Positions 5,468 through 12,728 of a stretch of 14,001 nucleotides of DNA are shown piece after piece (the stretch's first letter is position 1; each line of letters starts with the position of its first letter). The notes under the pieces were generated by a model. That model did no database searches. It saw only the letters and a list, made by a program, of their open reading frames with translations, and was not told where the DNA came from. A program made the translations under genes and the position numbers. The stretch lies in assembly GCA_031424095.1 (NCBI GenBank), contig JANPGU010000074.1, forward strand, positions 1 to 14,001, written 5' to 3'. The DNA comes from ZC4RG30 sp031424095 (GTDB taxonomy: Bacteria; Pseudomonadota; Gammaproteobacteria; Steroidobacterales; Steroidobacteraceae).

Positions 5468-7549
5468 ATGCAAGCCAGTAGCTGGTTGTGGCTGTCGATA
5501 GCCGCAGGTGTTCTCGCCGTGCTGTACGGCGTATTTTCAATGCTGTCGATCCTGAAACTGCCCGCAGGCAACGCGCGCATGCAGGAAATCGCGGCGGCCA
5601 TCCAGGCCGGTGCGAAGGCCTATTTGAACCGCCAGTACATGACCATCACCATCGTGGGCGTGGTGTTGTTCGCGCTGCTCTGGCTGGCCCTCGGCAGCCA
5701 TACGGCAGGCGGCTTTGCACTGGGCGCGATCCTCTCGGGCCTCGCCGGCTACATCGGCATGAACATCTCGGTCCGCGCCAACGTGCGCACGGCACAGGCG
5801 GCACATGCAGGTCTCAACGCCGCGCTGCAGGTGGCGTTCAAGGGCGGCGCCATCACCGGCATGCTGGTGGTCGGCCTCGGCCTGATCGGCGTCGCCGGGT
5901 ACTACTTCCTGCTGGGTGGCGCGAGTGAGGACGCAGCGGTGCGCGAAAGCGCGCTGCATGCACTGGTCGGCCTCGCCTTCGGCGGCTCGCTGATCTCCAT
6001 CTTTGCGCGCCTTGGCGGCGGCATCTTCACCAAGGGCGCCGACGTCGGTGCCGACCTCGTGGGCAAGGTCGAAGCCGGCATTCCCGAAGACGACCCGCGC
6101 AACCCCGCCGTGATCGCCGACAACGTCGGCGACAACGTGGGCGACTGCGCCGGCATGGCCGCCGACCTGTTCGAGACCTATGCGGTCACGCTGGTGGCCA
6201 CCATGCTGCTGGGCGGCCTGATGATGAAGGACGCCGGCAATGCCGCCATCCTCTATCCGCTGGTGCTGGGCGCGGCTTCGATTGTTGCATCGATTGTCGG
6301 CACGTTCTTCGTGAAGGTCGGTGCAGGCGGCAAGATCATGAATGCCCTCTACAAGGGCGTGATCGTCTCGGGCGTCATTTCGGCCGTGGCTTTCTATTTC
6401 ATCACGAAGGAGTTCTTCCCGGCCCAGTTCGGCACCATGTTCGGGTGCACGCTGATCGGCCTCGCGCTGACGGCCGCGATGATCGTCATTACCGAGTACT
6501 ACACCGCCACCGAATACTCGCCGGTGCGCAAGGTGGCCGAGGCCTCGCAGACCGGGCATGCCACCAACATGATCGCAGGCCTCGGCGTGTCGATGAAGTC
6601 CACTGCCCTGCCCGTGATCGCAGTGTGCTTTGCCATCTACGGCGCCTACACGCTGGGCGAGAACGGCGGCGCGGGCCATGGCCTGTACGGCATCGCCATC
6701 GCCGCGACGGCAATGCTGTCGCTGACCGGCATGATCGTCGCGCTCGACGCCTATGGCCCCATCACCGACAACGCCGGCGGCATCGCCGAAATGTCGGGGC
6801 TCGACAAGAAGGTGCGTGACATCACCGATCCGCTCGATGCAGTGGGCAACACCACCAAGGCCGTGACCAAGGGTTATGCCATCGGTTCGGCCGGCCTCGC
6901 TGCGCTGGTGCTGTTCGCGGATTACACACACAACCTCGAAACGCATCTGGTCGCTACCGGCCGCCAGATGGTGGCGTTCTCGCTGTCTGATCCGGCCGTG
7001 ATCATCGGCCTGTTCATCGGCGGCCTTGTCCCCTACCTGTTCGGCGCCATGGCCATGGAAGCCGTAGGCCGCGCGGCAGGTTCGGTGGTGGTGGAAGTCC
7101 GGCGCCAGTTCCGCGAGATCAAGGGCATCATGGAAGGCACCGCAAAGCCAGATTACTCCCGCGCCGTGGATCTGCTGACCAGGTCGGCAATCAAGGAAAT
7201 GATTGTTCCTTCGCTGCTGCCGATTCTGGTCCCGGTGGTGGTCGCCTTTGGCATGAATGCGCTGATGGGCCCTGGCGCCGGCATCAAGGCCCTGGGTGGC
7301 CTGCTGATCGGCACCATCGTCACCGGCCTGTTCGTCGCCATCTCAATGTGCACGGGCGGTGGCGCCTGGGACAATGCCAAGAAGTACATCGAGGAAGGTC
7401 ACTTCGGCGGCAAGGGCTCCGATGCCCACAAGGCAGCAGTAACCGGCGATACCGTCGGCGATCCCTACAAGGACACCGCCGGTCCGGCGATCAATCCGCT
7501 GATCAAGATCATCAACATCGTGGCGCTGCTGCTGGTGCCACTGCTGTGA
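5468..7549 (+). CDS. hppA: Membrane-bound proton-translocating pyrophosphatase, K+-independent type
   Basis: HppA couples PPi hydrolysis to proton pumping across the inner membrane, or runs in reverse. The 693-aa product is highly hydrophobic, with about 16 predicted helices, the normal size for the family. Hallmarks are DVGADLVGK (192-200) with Glu202, DDPRNPAVIADNVGDNVGD (208-226), both forming the Mg-PPi site, and a C-terminal GDTVGDPYKDTAGPAINP. The determinant loop reads GNTTKAVTKGY: Lys464 occupies the position where K+-dependent enzymes have Ala, and Thr467 the second discriminating site. That predicts a K+-independent proton pump rather than a Na+ pump. GGAGAG lies 5 nt before the ATG. 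It has its own promoter and a strong terminator. With pfp upstream it forms a PPi economy: the pump can supply or recover PPi for the phosphofructokinase. Confidence 0.97.
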   Translation: MQASSWLWLSIAAGVLAVLYGVFSMLSILKLPAGNARMQEIAAAIQAGAKAYLNRQYMTITIVGVVLFALLWLALGSHTAGGFALGAILSGLAGYIGMNISVRANVRTAQAAHAGLNAALQVAFKGGAITGMLVVGLGLIGVAGYYFLLGGASEDAAVRESALHALVGLAFGGSLISIFARLGGGIFTKGADVGADLVGKVEAGIPEDDPRNPAVIADNVGDNVGDCAGMAADLFETYAVTLVATMLLGGLMMKDAGNAAILYPLVLGAASIVASIVGTFFVKVGAGGKIMNALYKGVIVSGVISAVAFYFITKEFFPAQFGTMFGCTLIGLALTAAMIVITEYYTATEYSPVRKVAEASQTGHATNMIAGLGVSMKSTALPVIAVCFAIYGAYTLGENGGAGHGLYGIAIAATAMLSLTGMIVALDAYGPITDNAGGIAEMSGLDKKVRDITDPLDAVGNTTKAVTKGYAIGSAGLAALVLFADYTHNLETHLVATGRQMVAFSLSDPAVIIGLFIGGLVPYLFGAMAMEAVGRAAGSVVVEVRRQFREIKGIMEGTAKPDYSRAVDLLTRSAIKEMIVPSLLPILVPVVVAFGMNALMGPGAGIKALGGLLIGTIVTGLFVAISMCTGGGAWDNAKKYIEEGHFGGKGSDAHKAAVTGDTVGDPYKDTAGPAINPLIKIINIVALLLVPLL

Positions 7550-7578
7550 GGTCACGAACCCCCGGCGGTTGAATCATG

Positions 7579-7603
7579 AAGCCCGGCCCTGCCGGGCTTT
7601 TTT
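7579..7603 (+). terminator. Rho-independent terminator of hppA
   Basis: A perfect 9-bp stem AAGCCCGGC (7579-7587) and GCCGGGCTT (7591-7599) closes a CCT loop, and the T-run continues to 7603. It lies 30 bp after the hppA stop. The far side is AT-flanked (gaa), so action on the minus strand is less likely. Confidence 0.92.
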
Positions 7604-7645
7604 GTGCGTCACACGCCGCCTTCAAGCATGACAATTTCAACCCCT

Positions 7646-7933
7646 GAAATCGGACGCGGACGACCAGCCATCATCCGGAGTGACGACTGGAGTTTACGGA
7701 CAGTGCACTGCTGATTCGGGCGCATCGAAACAACGCGACACTGCGGCTGATCGCCGCGCAAGCCGAATCAAAACGCGTATGTTGAGTCGCCCAACGGACG
7801 ACTACGCGATGAATGCCTGAACGAACACTGGTTGACGAGCGTGCCCATGTGCGTGTGGCGATCGAGAACTGGCGAAGTGAACAACGACACGACCCAAGTA
7901 GCATTCGGCGGGCTGACGCCCGCATCGCCGACT
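7646..7933 (+). pseudogene. Decayed IS3-family transposase (OrfB, DDE region) remnant
   Basis: No frame is open, but pieces of one IS3-type OrfB appear in order across two plus-strand frames. IGRGRPAIIRSDD is in frame 2 from about 7649 and ends at the second catalytic Asp. LEFTDSALLIRAHRNNATLR is in frame 1 from 7687. RKPNQNAYVES followed by NGRLRDECLNEHW is in frame 2 from 7757 and holds the catalytic Glu. AHVRVAIENWRSE is in frame 1 from 7843. AFGGLTPA is in frame 2 near 7901. These match the usual order RGLP..IRSDNGPEFTS..L..LI.PGKPNQNAYIESFNGRLRDECLNEHWF..IE.WR..YN..RPHSALGGLTP. At least four frameshifts separate them. The first catalytic Asp, OrfA and the terminal inverted repeats are not visible. 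It cannot encode an active enzyme; it ends at the stop codon of the DoxX gene. Confidence 0.8.
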
Positions 7934-8371
7934 TCAAGCCGACTCTTGCCTAGACTTCTTGAGGGACAGATACCGGTCAAGACTCCACGCTCCACCACCC
8001 GCGGTCGCAAAGAATAGAAAACAGAAGCAGAACAGGACTGCCGGCTCCCCGCCATTAGCAATCGTCCAGAAGCCTCTGGGAGCGTGAACCATGAAATACG
8101 CCACTGCAGTCAAGCCGCAGAAAAGAAACGCCAGTGGCTGGGTAAAAAGGCCGACCAGAAACAATATGCCCAGCCAGACTTCCATCGATCCAGCCAGCCA
8201 ACCAAGCGAAAAGATTTCATCGAACCGTCCACCGCGCGGTGGTATCGGGAAGCCAAAAAGCGACTGCGTACCATGCTGTATGAACAGGAATGCTGTGACT
8301 ATCCTGAAGATACTAAGGGCTTCCTGCACCCGGCGGGCGAGCAGCGCGTTGAATACAGCTAAGTGCTTCAC
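7934..8371 (-). CDS. DoxX family membrane protein
   Basis: The 145-aa product has four predicted helices (about residues 19-42, 55-80, 81-100 and 107-131), the usual size and layout of DoxX/DoxD-like proteins. Family-like features are the RIVTAFLFIQHGTQSLFGF opening, LGWLAGSMEVWLGILFLVGLFT in helix 2 and FMVHAPRGFW before helix 4. DoxX proteins lie in the inner membrane; some take part in quinone-linked oxidation or oxidative-stress complexes, but most have no assigned role and none can be assigned here. The start is GTG at 8371 because there is no ATG before helix 1; AAGAAGG lies about 11 nt upstream, somewhat far. The gene follows sucB on the same strand after a 213-bp spacer with hairpins, so it probably has its own promoter. 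Its stop abuts the transposase remnant. Confidence 0.85.
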   Translation of the reverse strand: MKHLAVFNALLARRVQEALSIFRIVTAFLFIQHGTQSLFGFPIPPRGGRFDEIFSLGWLAGSMEVWLGILFLVGLFTQPLAFLFCGLTAVAYFMVHAPRGFWTIANGGEPAVLFCFCFLFFATAGGGAWSLDRYLSLKKSRQESA

Positions 8372-8584
8372 GACTATGTGGGCCTTCTTGCAGTGACCGG
8401 GAATGTCCGAGTCCCTTTTTAGGCTTTCTGCGCATCCGGGATCAACCGGGATGCAAAAAATGTGATTGCCCTTGCCGTAGAATTCATGAGCGGAGACGCC
8501 CCAAAGACACGCGGAATCTGGTCATCAGGACACGAAAAGCAGCCAAGTTCGGCCAGGGTGCGGCCTGCACCCAATACAGCAGGC
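8372..8584. other. Spacer between sucB and the DoxX gene, with two inverted repeats
   Basis: No convincing gene is present. Two inverted repeats are visible. GGGTGC (8556-8561) and GCACCC (8567-8572) flank a 5-base loop 12 bp beyond the sucB stop. GCATCC (8432-8437) and GGATGC (8449-8454) flank an 11-base loop and are followed by an A-run on the plus strand. The first could slow or end the sucAB transcript, but neither has a T-run on the downstream side in the direction of transcription. Confidence 0.5.
8556..8572 (-). terminator. Possible hairpin terminator after sucB, without a U-tract
   Basis: On the minus strand GGGTGC, loop AGGCC, GCACCC forms a perfect 6-bp GC-rich stem shortly after the sucB stop at 8585. 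The bases after it (TGGCCGAACTT) contain no T-run, so intrinsic termination is doubtful; it may instead protect the transcript 3' end. Confidence 0.3.
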
Positions 8585-9655
8585 CTACAACTGCAGCAAC
8601 AGGCGCGCGGGATCTTCAAGCGCATCCTTTATTGACACCAGGAACTGCACGGATTCCCGACCATCCACGATGCGATGGTCATAAGTCAGCGCCACATACA
8701 TCATCGGACGAATCACGATCTTTCCATCGACCACGACGGGACGTTCCTGAATCTTGTGCATGCCTAGAATCGCAGCCTGCGGCATGTTCAGAATCGGGGT
8801 GGAAAGCAGCGAACCGAACACGCCACCGTTGGTGATGGTGAATGTGCCGCCGGTCAGGTCTCCTAGCGCGATCGTGCCTTCGCGTGCCATCCGGGCGTAC
8901 TCGCTGACAGCGCCCTCCAATTTGGCCATGCTCAGATTCTGGGCATCGCGGATCACCGGCACCATCAACCCGCGCTCAGTTGACACTGCCACGCCCAGAT
9001 CGAAGTACTCGTGATACACCATGTCGTGGCCATCGAGGGACGCATTCAGCGCCGGGAACTTGCGCAAGGCCTCAATCGCAGCCTTGATGAAGAAAGACGA
9101 AAAGCCCAGTTTTACGCCGTGTGCCTTCTCAAACCTTGCCTTGTGGCGATTGCGCAGCTCGCTCACGGCGCTCATATCCACTTCGTTGAAGGTAGTCAGC
9201 ATGGCCGCCGTGGACTGAGCCAGCACCAACCGCTCGGCAATGCGGGTGCGCAGTCGTGTCATGGCGACGCGCTGTTCGGTGCGAGCGCCCTTGCTTGGCA
9301 ATGTTGCAGCCGCCACTGAAACGGTACCGGGCTTGCCAACTCCCGGCGCCGCCGGAGCAAGCGGAGCGGAAACTGCAACGGCAACCGGAAGAACGGCTGG
9401 CGTGGCTGTGGCAAGCGCATTGATTTCGATGACTGCCAGTAGCTGACCCCCGATCACAGTACTGCCATTCTGGATCACGATCTCCTTCAGCACCCCGCTG
9501 GCGGGGGCAGGAACTTCCAGCATCACCTTGTCTGTTTCCAGATCCACCAGGTTTTCATCACGGGTGACCGCCTGGCCTGCCTGCTTGTGCCACCTGGCCA
9601 AAACTGCATCGGCAACTGACTCGGGCAACTGCGGAACTCTGACTTCAATGCTCAT
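8585..9655 (-). CDS. sucB: 2-oxoglutarate dehydrogenase E2 (dihydrolipoyl succinyltransferase) lacking the E3-binding domain
   Basis: E2 carries the acyl group on lipoamide and transfers it to CoA, forming the core of the 2-oxoglutarate dehydrogenase complex. The 356-aa product has an N-terminal lipoyl domain (1 to about 78) with lipoylated Lys43 in DLETDKVMLEVPAP, an Ala/Pro/Val-rich linker (about 79-125) and a catalytic domain (about 126-356) with YDHRIVDG, His327 and Asp331. TLPSKGARTEQRVAMTRLRTRIAERL passes straight from linker to catalytic domain. I cannot find the peripheral-subunit-binding domain that normally lies between, and the length is about 50 aa short of E. coli SucB (405 aa). 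The residue pattern fits succinyl rather than acetyl transferase. sucA lies 48 bp upstream on the same strand. The ribosome binding site is weak. No lpd follows. Confidence 0.93.
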   Translation of the reverse strand: MSIEVRVPQLPESVADAVLARWHKQAGQAVTRDENLVDLETDKVMLEVPAPASGVLKEIVIQNGSTVIGGQLLAVIEINALATATPAVLPVAVAVSAPLAPAAPGVGKPGTVSVAAATLPSKGARTEQRVAMTRLRTRIAERLVLAQSTAAMLTTFNEVDMSAVSELRNRHKARFEKAHGVKLGFSSFFIKAAIEALRKFPALNASLDGHDMVYHEYFDLGVAVSTERGLMVPVIRDAQNLSMAKLEGAVSEYARMAREGTIALGDLTGGTFTITNGGVFGSLLSTPILNMPQAAILGMHKIQERPVVVDGKIVIRPMMYVALTYDHRIVDGRESVQFLVSIKDALEDPARLLLQL

Positions 9656-9703
9656 TGGACTAACTCAAATTGCTGTCAATATCGACCGGATGCGTCGTTT
9701 TGC

Positions 9704-11416
9704 CTACTTCTCGGCAGGCGATTTCAGACGCTTGGCCTGGCGCGTGCCTGCTTCCGTGAATTGCGAACGCAGGGCCGCGTCCAGGAACGCCTCCTGCTCC
9801 AGATAATGCAGCTTTAGAATGCCGGTGGCCGGCGCAGCGGCCGGGGCACGACCTGCATACATCAAATGCTGATGGGAGCCCAGCGGCTCTTGCAGGCGAT
9901 GCCGAATCTGGTACCAGCTGCCCTGATTCTGTGGCTCCTCCTGACACCAGACAATTTCTCTGGCGTTCTTGTACTTTTGCAGCACTGCGGAATATTCCGT
10001 CGCCGGAAATGGGTACAGCTGTTCGATCCGTACCAGGGCAGTGTCATTTATGCCGTCGGCCCGACGCGATTCGAGCAAATCGAAATACACGCGACCCGAG
10101 CAGAACACCACACGCTTCACCTGCTCTTGTTTGAGGACATCCACTTCGTCAATCAGATTCTGGAAGGTGCCACGCGTGAGCTCTTCCAATGCCGACACCG
10201 AAAGCTTGTGGCGAAGCAAGCTCTTCGGGGTCATAACGATCAGGGGTTTGCGCAGCTTGCGTTTCATCTGGCGACGGAGCAAGTGGAACATCTGCGCCGG
10301 CGTGGACGGAACACATACTTGCATGTTGTTCTCCGCACACAACTGCAGAAAGCGCTCCAGTCGTGCCGAGGAATGTTCAGCGCCCTGCCCTTCATAACCA
10401 TGTGGCAGGAACAGCGTCAGTCCACACACGCGACCCCACTTTGACTCTCCTGAACTGATGAACTGGTCGACAATCACCTGCGCGCCGTTGGCGAAGTCGC
10501 CAAACTGGGCCTCCCAAATGGTCAGGCAATTCGGCTCAGTGGTCGAGAACCCGTACTCAAACCCCAGCACCGCCTCTTCTGACAGCAGCGAATCGATGAC
10601 CGAAAAAAGGCCTTGGCTGTGCGACAAATGCTTGAGGGGCTCATAGGACTCGCCGCTCTGCTGGTCATGCCAGACGGCGTGACGGTGGAAGAAAGTACCG
10701 CGACCGGAATCCTGACCGCTAAGTCGTACTTCAAAGCCTTCGCATAGCAGGGTCGCATACGCCAGTGTCTCGGTCATTCCCCAGTCGAGCGGCACCAGGC
10801 CTGCCGCCATCTTCTCGCGGCTGTTCACAACGTTGGATAGCTGACGATGCAGGGTGAAATTGGCTGGAATGCGGACCAGCTTCGCCGAGAGCTCCTGCAG
10901 CATTTCCATCCTCACGCCGGTGACTGGCGCCTCACTCCAGTTACCCAGCATGTACATGCTCCAGTCCACTGTGTGCTGATTGCCGATGAGCCCCAGCGCC
11001 TGCGACGCCGGAGATTTGCCTTCATCCATCTCACGGCGATAGCGCTCGACCAGAGCATCTGCATTGGCAAGGCTAAATACGTTGTCCTCCGCCAGATGCG
11101 CGGCGTACAGGGCGCGCGTAGTCGGGCGCTGCCGAATTACCTGATACATGACCGGCTGGGTGACAGCAGGCTCGTCGGCCTCGTTGTGACCAATTCGACG
11201 GTAGCAGACCAGATCGATCACCACATCCTTGTTGAACTTCATGCGGTAGGTCATGGCCAGGCGCGCAGCAAGAATCACCGCTTCCGGATCATCGCCATTC
11301 ACATGGAAAATCGGCGCCTCAATCATCTTGGCCGGATCGCTGCAATACAGCGTTGACCGCGTATCACGCGGATCGTGCGTAGTGAACCCCACCTGGTTGT
11401 TGACTATGATGTGCAC
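9704..11416 (-). CDS. sucA: 2-oxoglutarate dehydrogenase E1, C-terminal part (separated by frameshift)
   Basis: This is the downstream 570 residues of SucA (E1, thiamine-diphosphate-dependent decarboxylase of 2-oxoglutarate). It opens with MHIIVNNQVGFTTHDPRDTRS, in which NNQVGF completes the ThDP-binding motif begun in the preceding frame. It continues through YRRIGHNEADEP, the transketolase-like domain (LDWGMTETLAYATLL, SGQDSGRGTFFHRHAV, WEAQFGDFANGAQ, LTLFLPHGYEGQG) and the C-terminal domain (VVFCSGRVYFDLL, RIEQLYPFP, WCQEEPQNQGSW). All of this is intact and well conserved, which argues that the break at about 11424 is recent or a sequencing error. The ATG at 11416 is an internal codon and unlikely to be a true start; no ribosome binding site was seen. 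Rejoined, the protein would be about 961 aa, against 933 in E. coli. Confidence 0.9.
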   Translation of the reverse strand: MHIIVNNQVGFTTHDPRDTRSTLYCSDPAKMIEAPIFHVNGDDPEAVILAARLAMTYRMKFNKDVVIDLVCYRRIGHNEADEPAVTQPVMYQVIRQRPTTRALYAAHLAEDNVFSLANADALVERYRREMDEGKSPASQALGLIGNQHTVDWSMYMLGNWSEAPVTGVRMEMLQELSAKLVRIPANFTLHRQLSNVVNSREKMAAGLVPLDWGMTETLAYATLLCEGFEVRLSGQDSGRGTFFHRHAVWHDQQSGESYEPLKHLSHSQGLFSVIDSLLSEEAVLGFEYGFSTTEPNCLTIWEAQFGDFANGAQVIVDQFISSGESKWGRVCGLTLFLPHGYEGQGAEHSSARLERFLQLCAENNMQVCVPSTPAQMFHLLRRQMKRKLRKPLIVMTPKSLLRHKLSVSALEELTRGTFQNLIDEVDVLKQEQVKRVVFCSGRVYFDLLESRRADGINDTALVRIEQLYPFPATEYSAVLQKYKNAREIVWCQEEPQNQGSWYQIRHRLQEPLGSHQHLMYAGRAPAAAPATGILKLHYLEQEAFLDAALRSQFTEAGTRQAKRLKSPAEK

Positions 11417-12588
11417 CGTCCCGCAGTGGCATAGCCGCGCACCTGCGACATCTGGAGGGTCTCCATGATCACGCCCTGGCCAGAAAACGCCGAGTCGCCG
11501 TGAATCAGGATTGGCACCACCATGGCACCAGTGGTGTCATGGCTACGCTGCTGGCGAGCACGGACCGAACCTTCCACAACCGGATTGACCACTTCCAGGT
11601 GTGAAGGATTAAACGCGAGCGCCACATGCACGTTTCCGCCAGGCGTGCGAATATCGGTTGAGAAGCCCTTGTGGTACTTGACATCACCTAATCCCTTGAG
11701 GTGATTCAGGTCGTACTTGCCTTCGAACTCCGAGAACAAATCCTGCGGCGACTTGCCCAGCACATTGATCAGCACGTTCAGACGCCCACGGTGGGCCATG
11801 CCAATGACAACTTCCTTCGCCCCCTGCGTTCCACCCTGCTGGATCAGGTCATCGAGCATTGGTATCAGGCTATCGCCGCCCTCCAGAGAGAAACGCTTCT
11901 GCGCCGGGTACCTGGTCGCCAGATAACGTTCCAGCCCCTCCGCGGCGGTCAACTGCCACAGGAAGGTCTTGCGCTCCTCGGATGTGAAGCCGTGATGCAG
12001 GCGGTTTTCGGCAAAGCGATGCTGCAGCCACAGACGCTCCTGGGTATCGGAGACATGCGCGAACTCGGCGCCAATCTTGCCGCAGTAAATCTGTTTGAAG
12101 CGGGCGATGATGTCTCGCAGCTTCAGGCGAGTCGCTTTGGTGATCGGCTCAAAGGGCGCATACATGTAGAACTCTGAATCCAGGTCTGCTTCACTCAAAC
12201 CGAAGTAACTGAGCTTCATCACCTCTGGCTCGGGACGCTTCATGAGGCCGAGAGGATCAATATCCGCCATCAGGTGACCCCGATTGCAGATGATTTGCAC
12301 CAGTCGTGCAACTGCCCCCTGCTTCGCCACCAGGCCTTCCGCCAGCTCATTGTGGGTGGTGGCAACTGAGGGATGTGGATTCCTGGCGCGCTGGGCCAGC
12401 GCCTCGCGAATCGGTCCATGTGCCTGCTCGCCAGTGGCGCCATGATTGACCGACGAAAAATATTCGCGCCAGTGAGGTTCAATCGAGCCCGGGTCTGCCA
12501 AAAATTGCTCATACAGCGATTCAAGGAAGGCAGAGTGATCCGCCCCAAGGGCAGAGGATTCAATGAGATTGCGCAGTGACTCGCTCAT
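11404..12588 (-). CDS. sucA: 2-oxoglutarate dehydrogenase E1, N-terminal part (truncated by frameshift)
   Basis: These are the first ~390 residues of SucA. Visible are the N-terminal E2-contact segment FLESLYEQFLADPGSIEPHWREYF (21-44), typical of 2-oxoglutarate E1, the HLMADIDPLGL region, YCGKIGAEFAH, VVIGMAHRGRLNVL (260-273) and LIHGDSAFSGQG (361-372), the first half of the ThDP motif. After RGYAT the frame is lost: homologues read GGTVHI, here AGRCTS and a stop. Restoring one G (a C on the plus strand at about 11424) rejoins the next frame exactly. Alone the fragment lacks the second half of the ThDP site and cannot be active. The ATG at 12588 overlaps the stop of a 46-codon reading frame (TGATG). 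An AGGA lies 11 nt upstream. sucB follows the sucA stop by 48 bp. Confidence 0.9.
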   Translation of the reverse strand: MSESLRNLIESSALGADHSAFLESLYEQFLADPGSIEPHWREYFSSVNHGATGEQAHGPIREALAQRARNPHPSVATTHNELAEGLVAKQGAVARLVQIICNRGHLMADIDPLGLMKRPEPEVMKLSYFGLSEADLDSEFYMYAPFEPITKATRLKLRDIIARFKQIYCGKIGAEFAHVSDTQERLWLQHRFAENRLHHGFTSEERKTFLWQLTAAEGLERYLATRYPAQKRFSLEGGDSLIPMLDDLIQQGGTQGAKEVVIGMAHRGRLNVLINVLGKSPQDLFSEFEGKYDLNHLKGLGDVKYHKGFSTDIRTPGGNVHVALAFNPSHLEVVNPVVEGSVRARQQRSHDTTGAMVVPILIHGDSAFSGQGVIMETLQMSQVRGYATAGRCTS

Positions 12589-12728
12589 CAGGGCGTAAGT
12601 CCTAGGTACTGGTTGGTGGGCAATGGGCCCACTTCCGGAAAGACCAGAAACTGATGTTCCGTTAGATGGATTTGCACATCAAGCTGAGGAATCATGAACT
12701 TATATGCAGGAACCCGAATTGAATTCAT
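12588..12728 (-). CDS. Possible 46-aa leader peptide overlapping the sucA start
   Basis: From ATG 12728 a 46-codon frame begins MNSIRVPAYKFMIPQLDVQ and ends LPTNQYLGLTP; its TGA shares one base with the sucA ATG (TGATG), the classic arrangement for translational coupling. Composition looks protein-like, but I recognise no family, the ribosome binding site is poor (AAAGCTGG before the ATG), and third positions are not GC-rich. It may be a chance open frame. If translated, it could control sucA expression, since sucA has only a distant AGGA of its own. Confidence 0.25.
   Translation of the reverse strand: MNSIRVPAYKFMIPQLDVQIHLTEHQFLVFPEVGPLPTNQYLGLTP

Noticed and set aside
5537..6946. 469-codon minus-strand open frame
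   Set aside because: Antisense shadow of hppA; His/Arg/Gly-rich composition with no domain, a common effect of GC-rich coding DNA.
7671..7937. 88-codon minus-strand frame
   Set aside because: It is antisense to the IS3 transposase remnant, whose conserved motifs lie on the plus strand; its Ser/Arg-rich sequence has no features.
8432..8454. GCATCC...GGATGC hairpin as terminator for the sucAB transcript
   Set aside because: On the minus strand the T-run comes before the stem, not after it; on the plus strand an A-run follows. Not a canonical terminator in either direction.
8419..8625. 68-codon minus-strand frame beyond sucB
   Set aside because: Overlaps the sucB end out of frame, Cys/Arg-rich, with no ribosome binding site.
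11404..11430. Programmed ribosomal frameshift in sucA
   Set aside because: No slippery heptamer or stimulating structure was seen, and SucA is not known to use one; a lost base is the simpler explanation.
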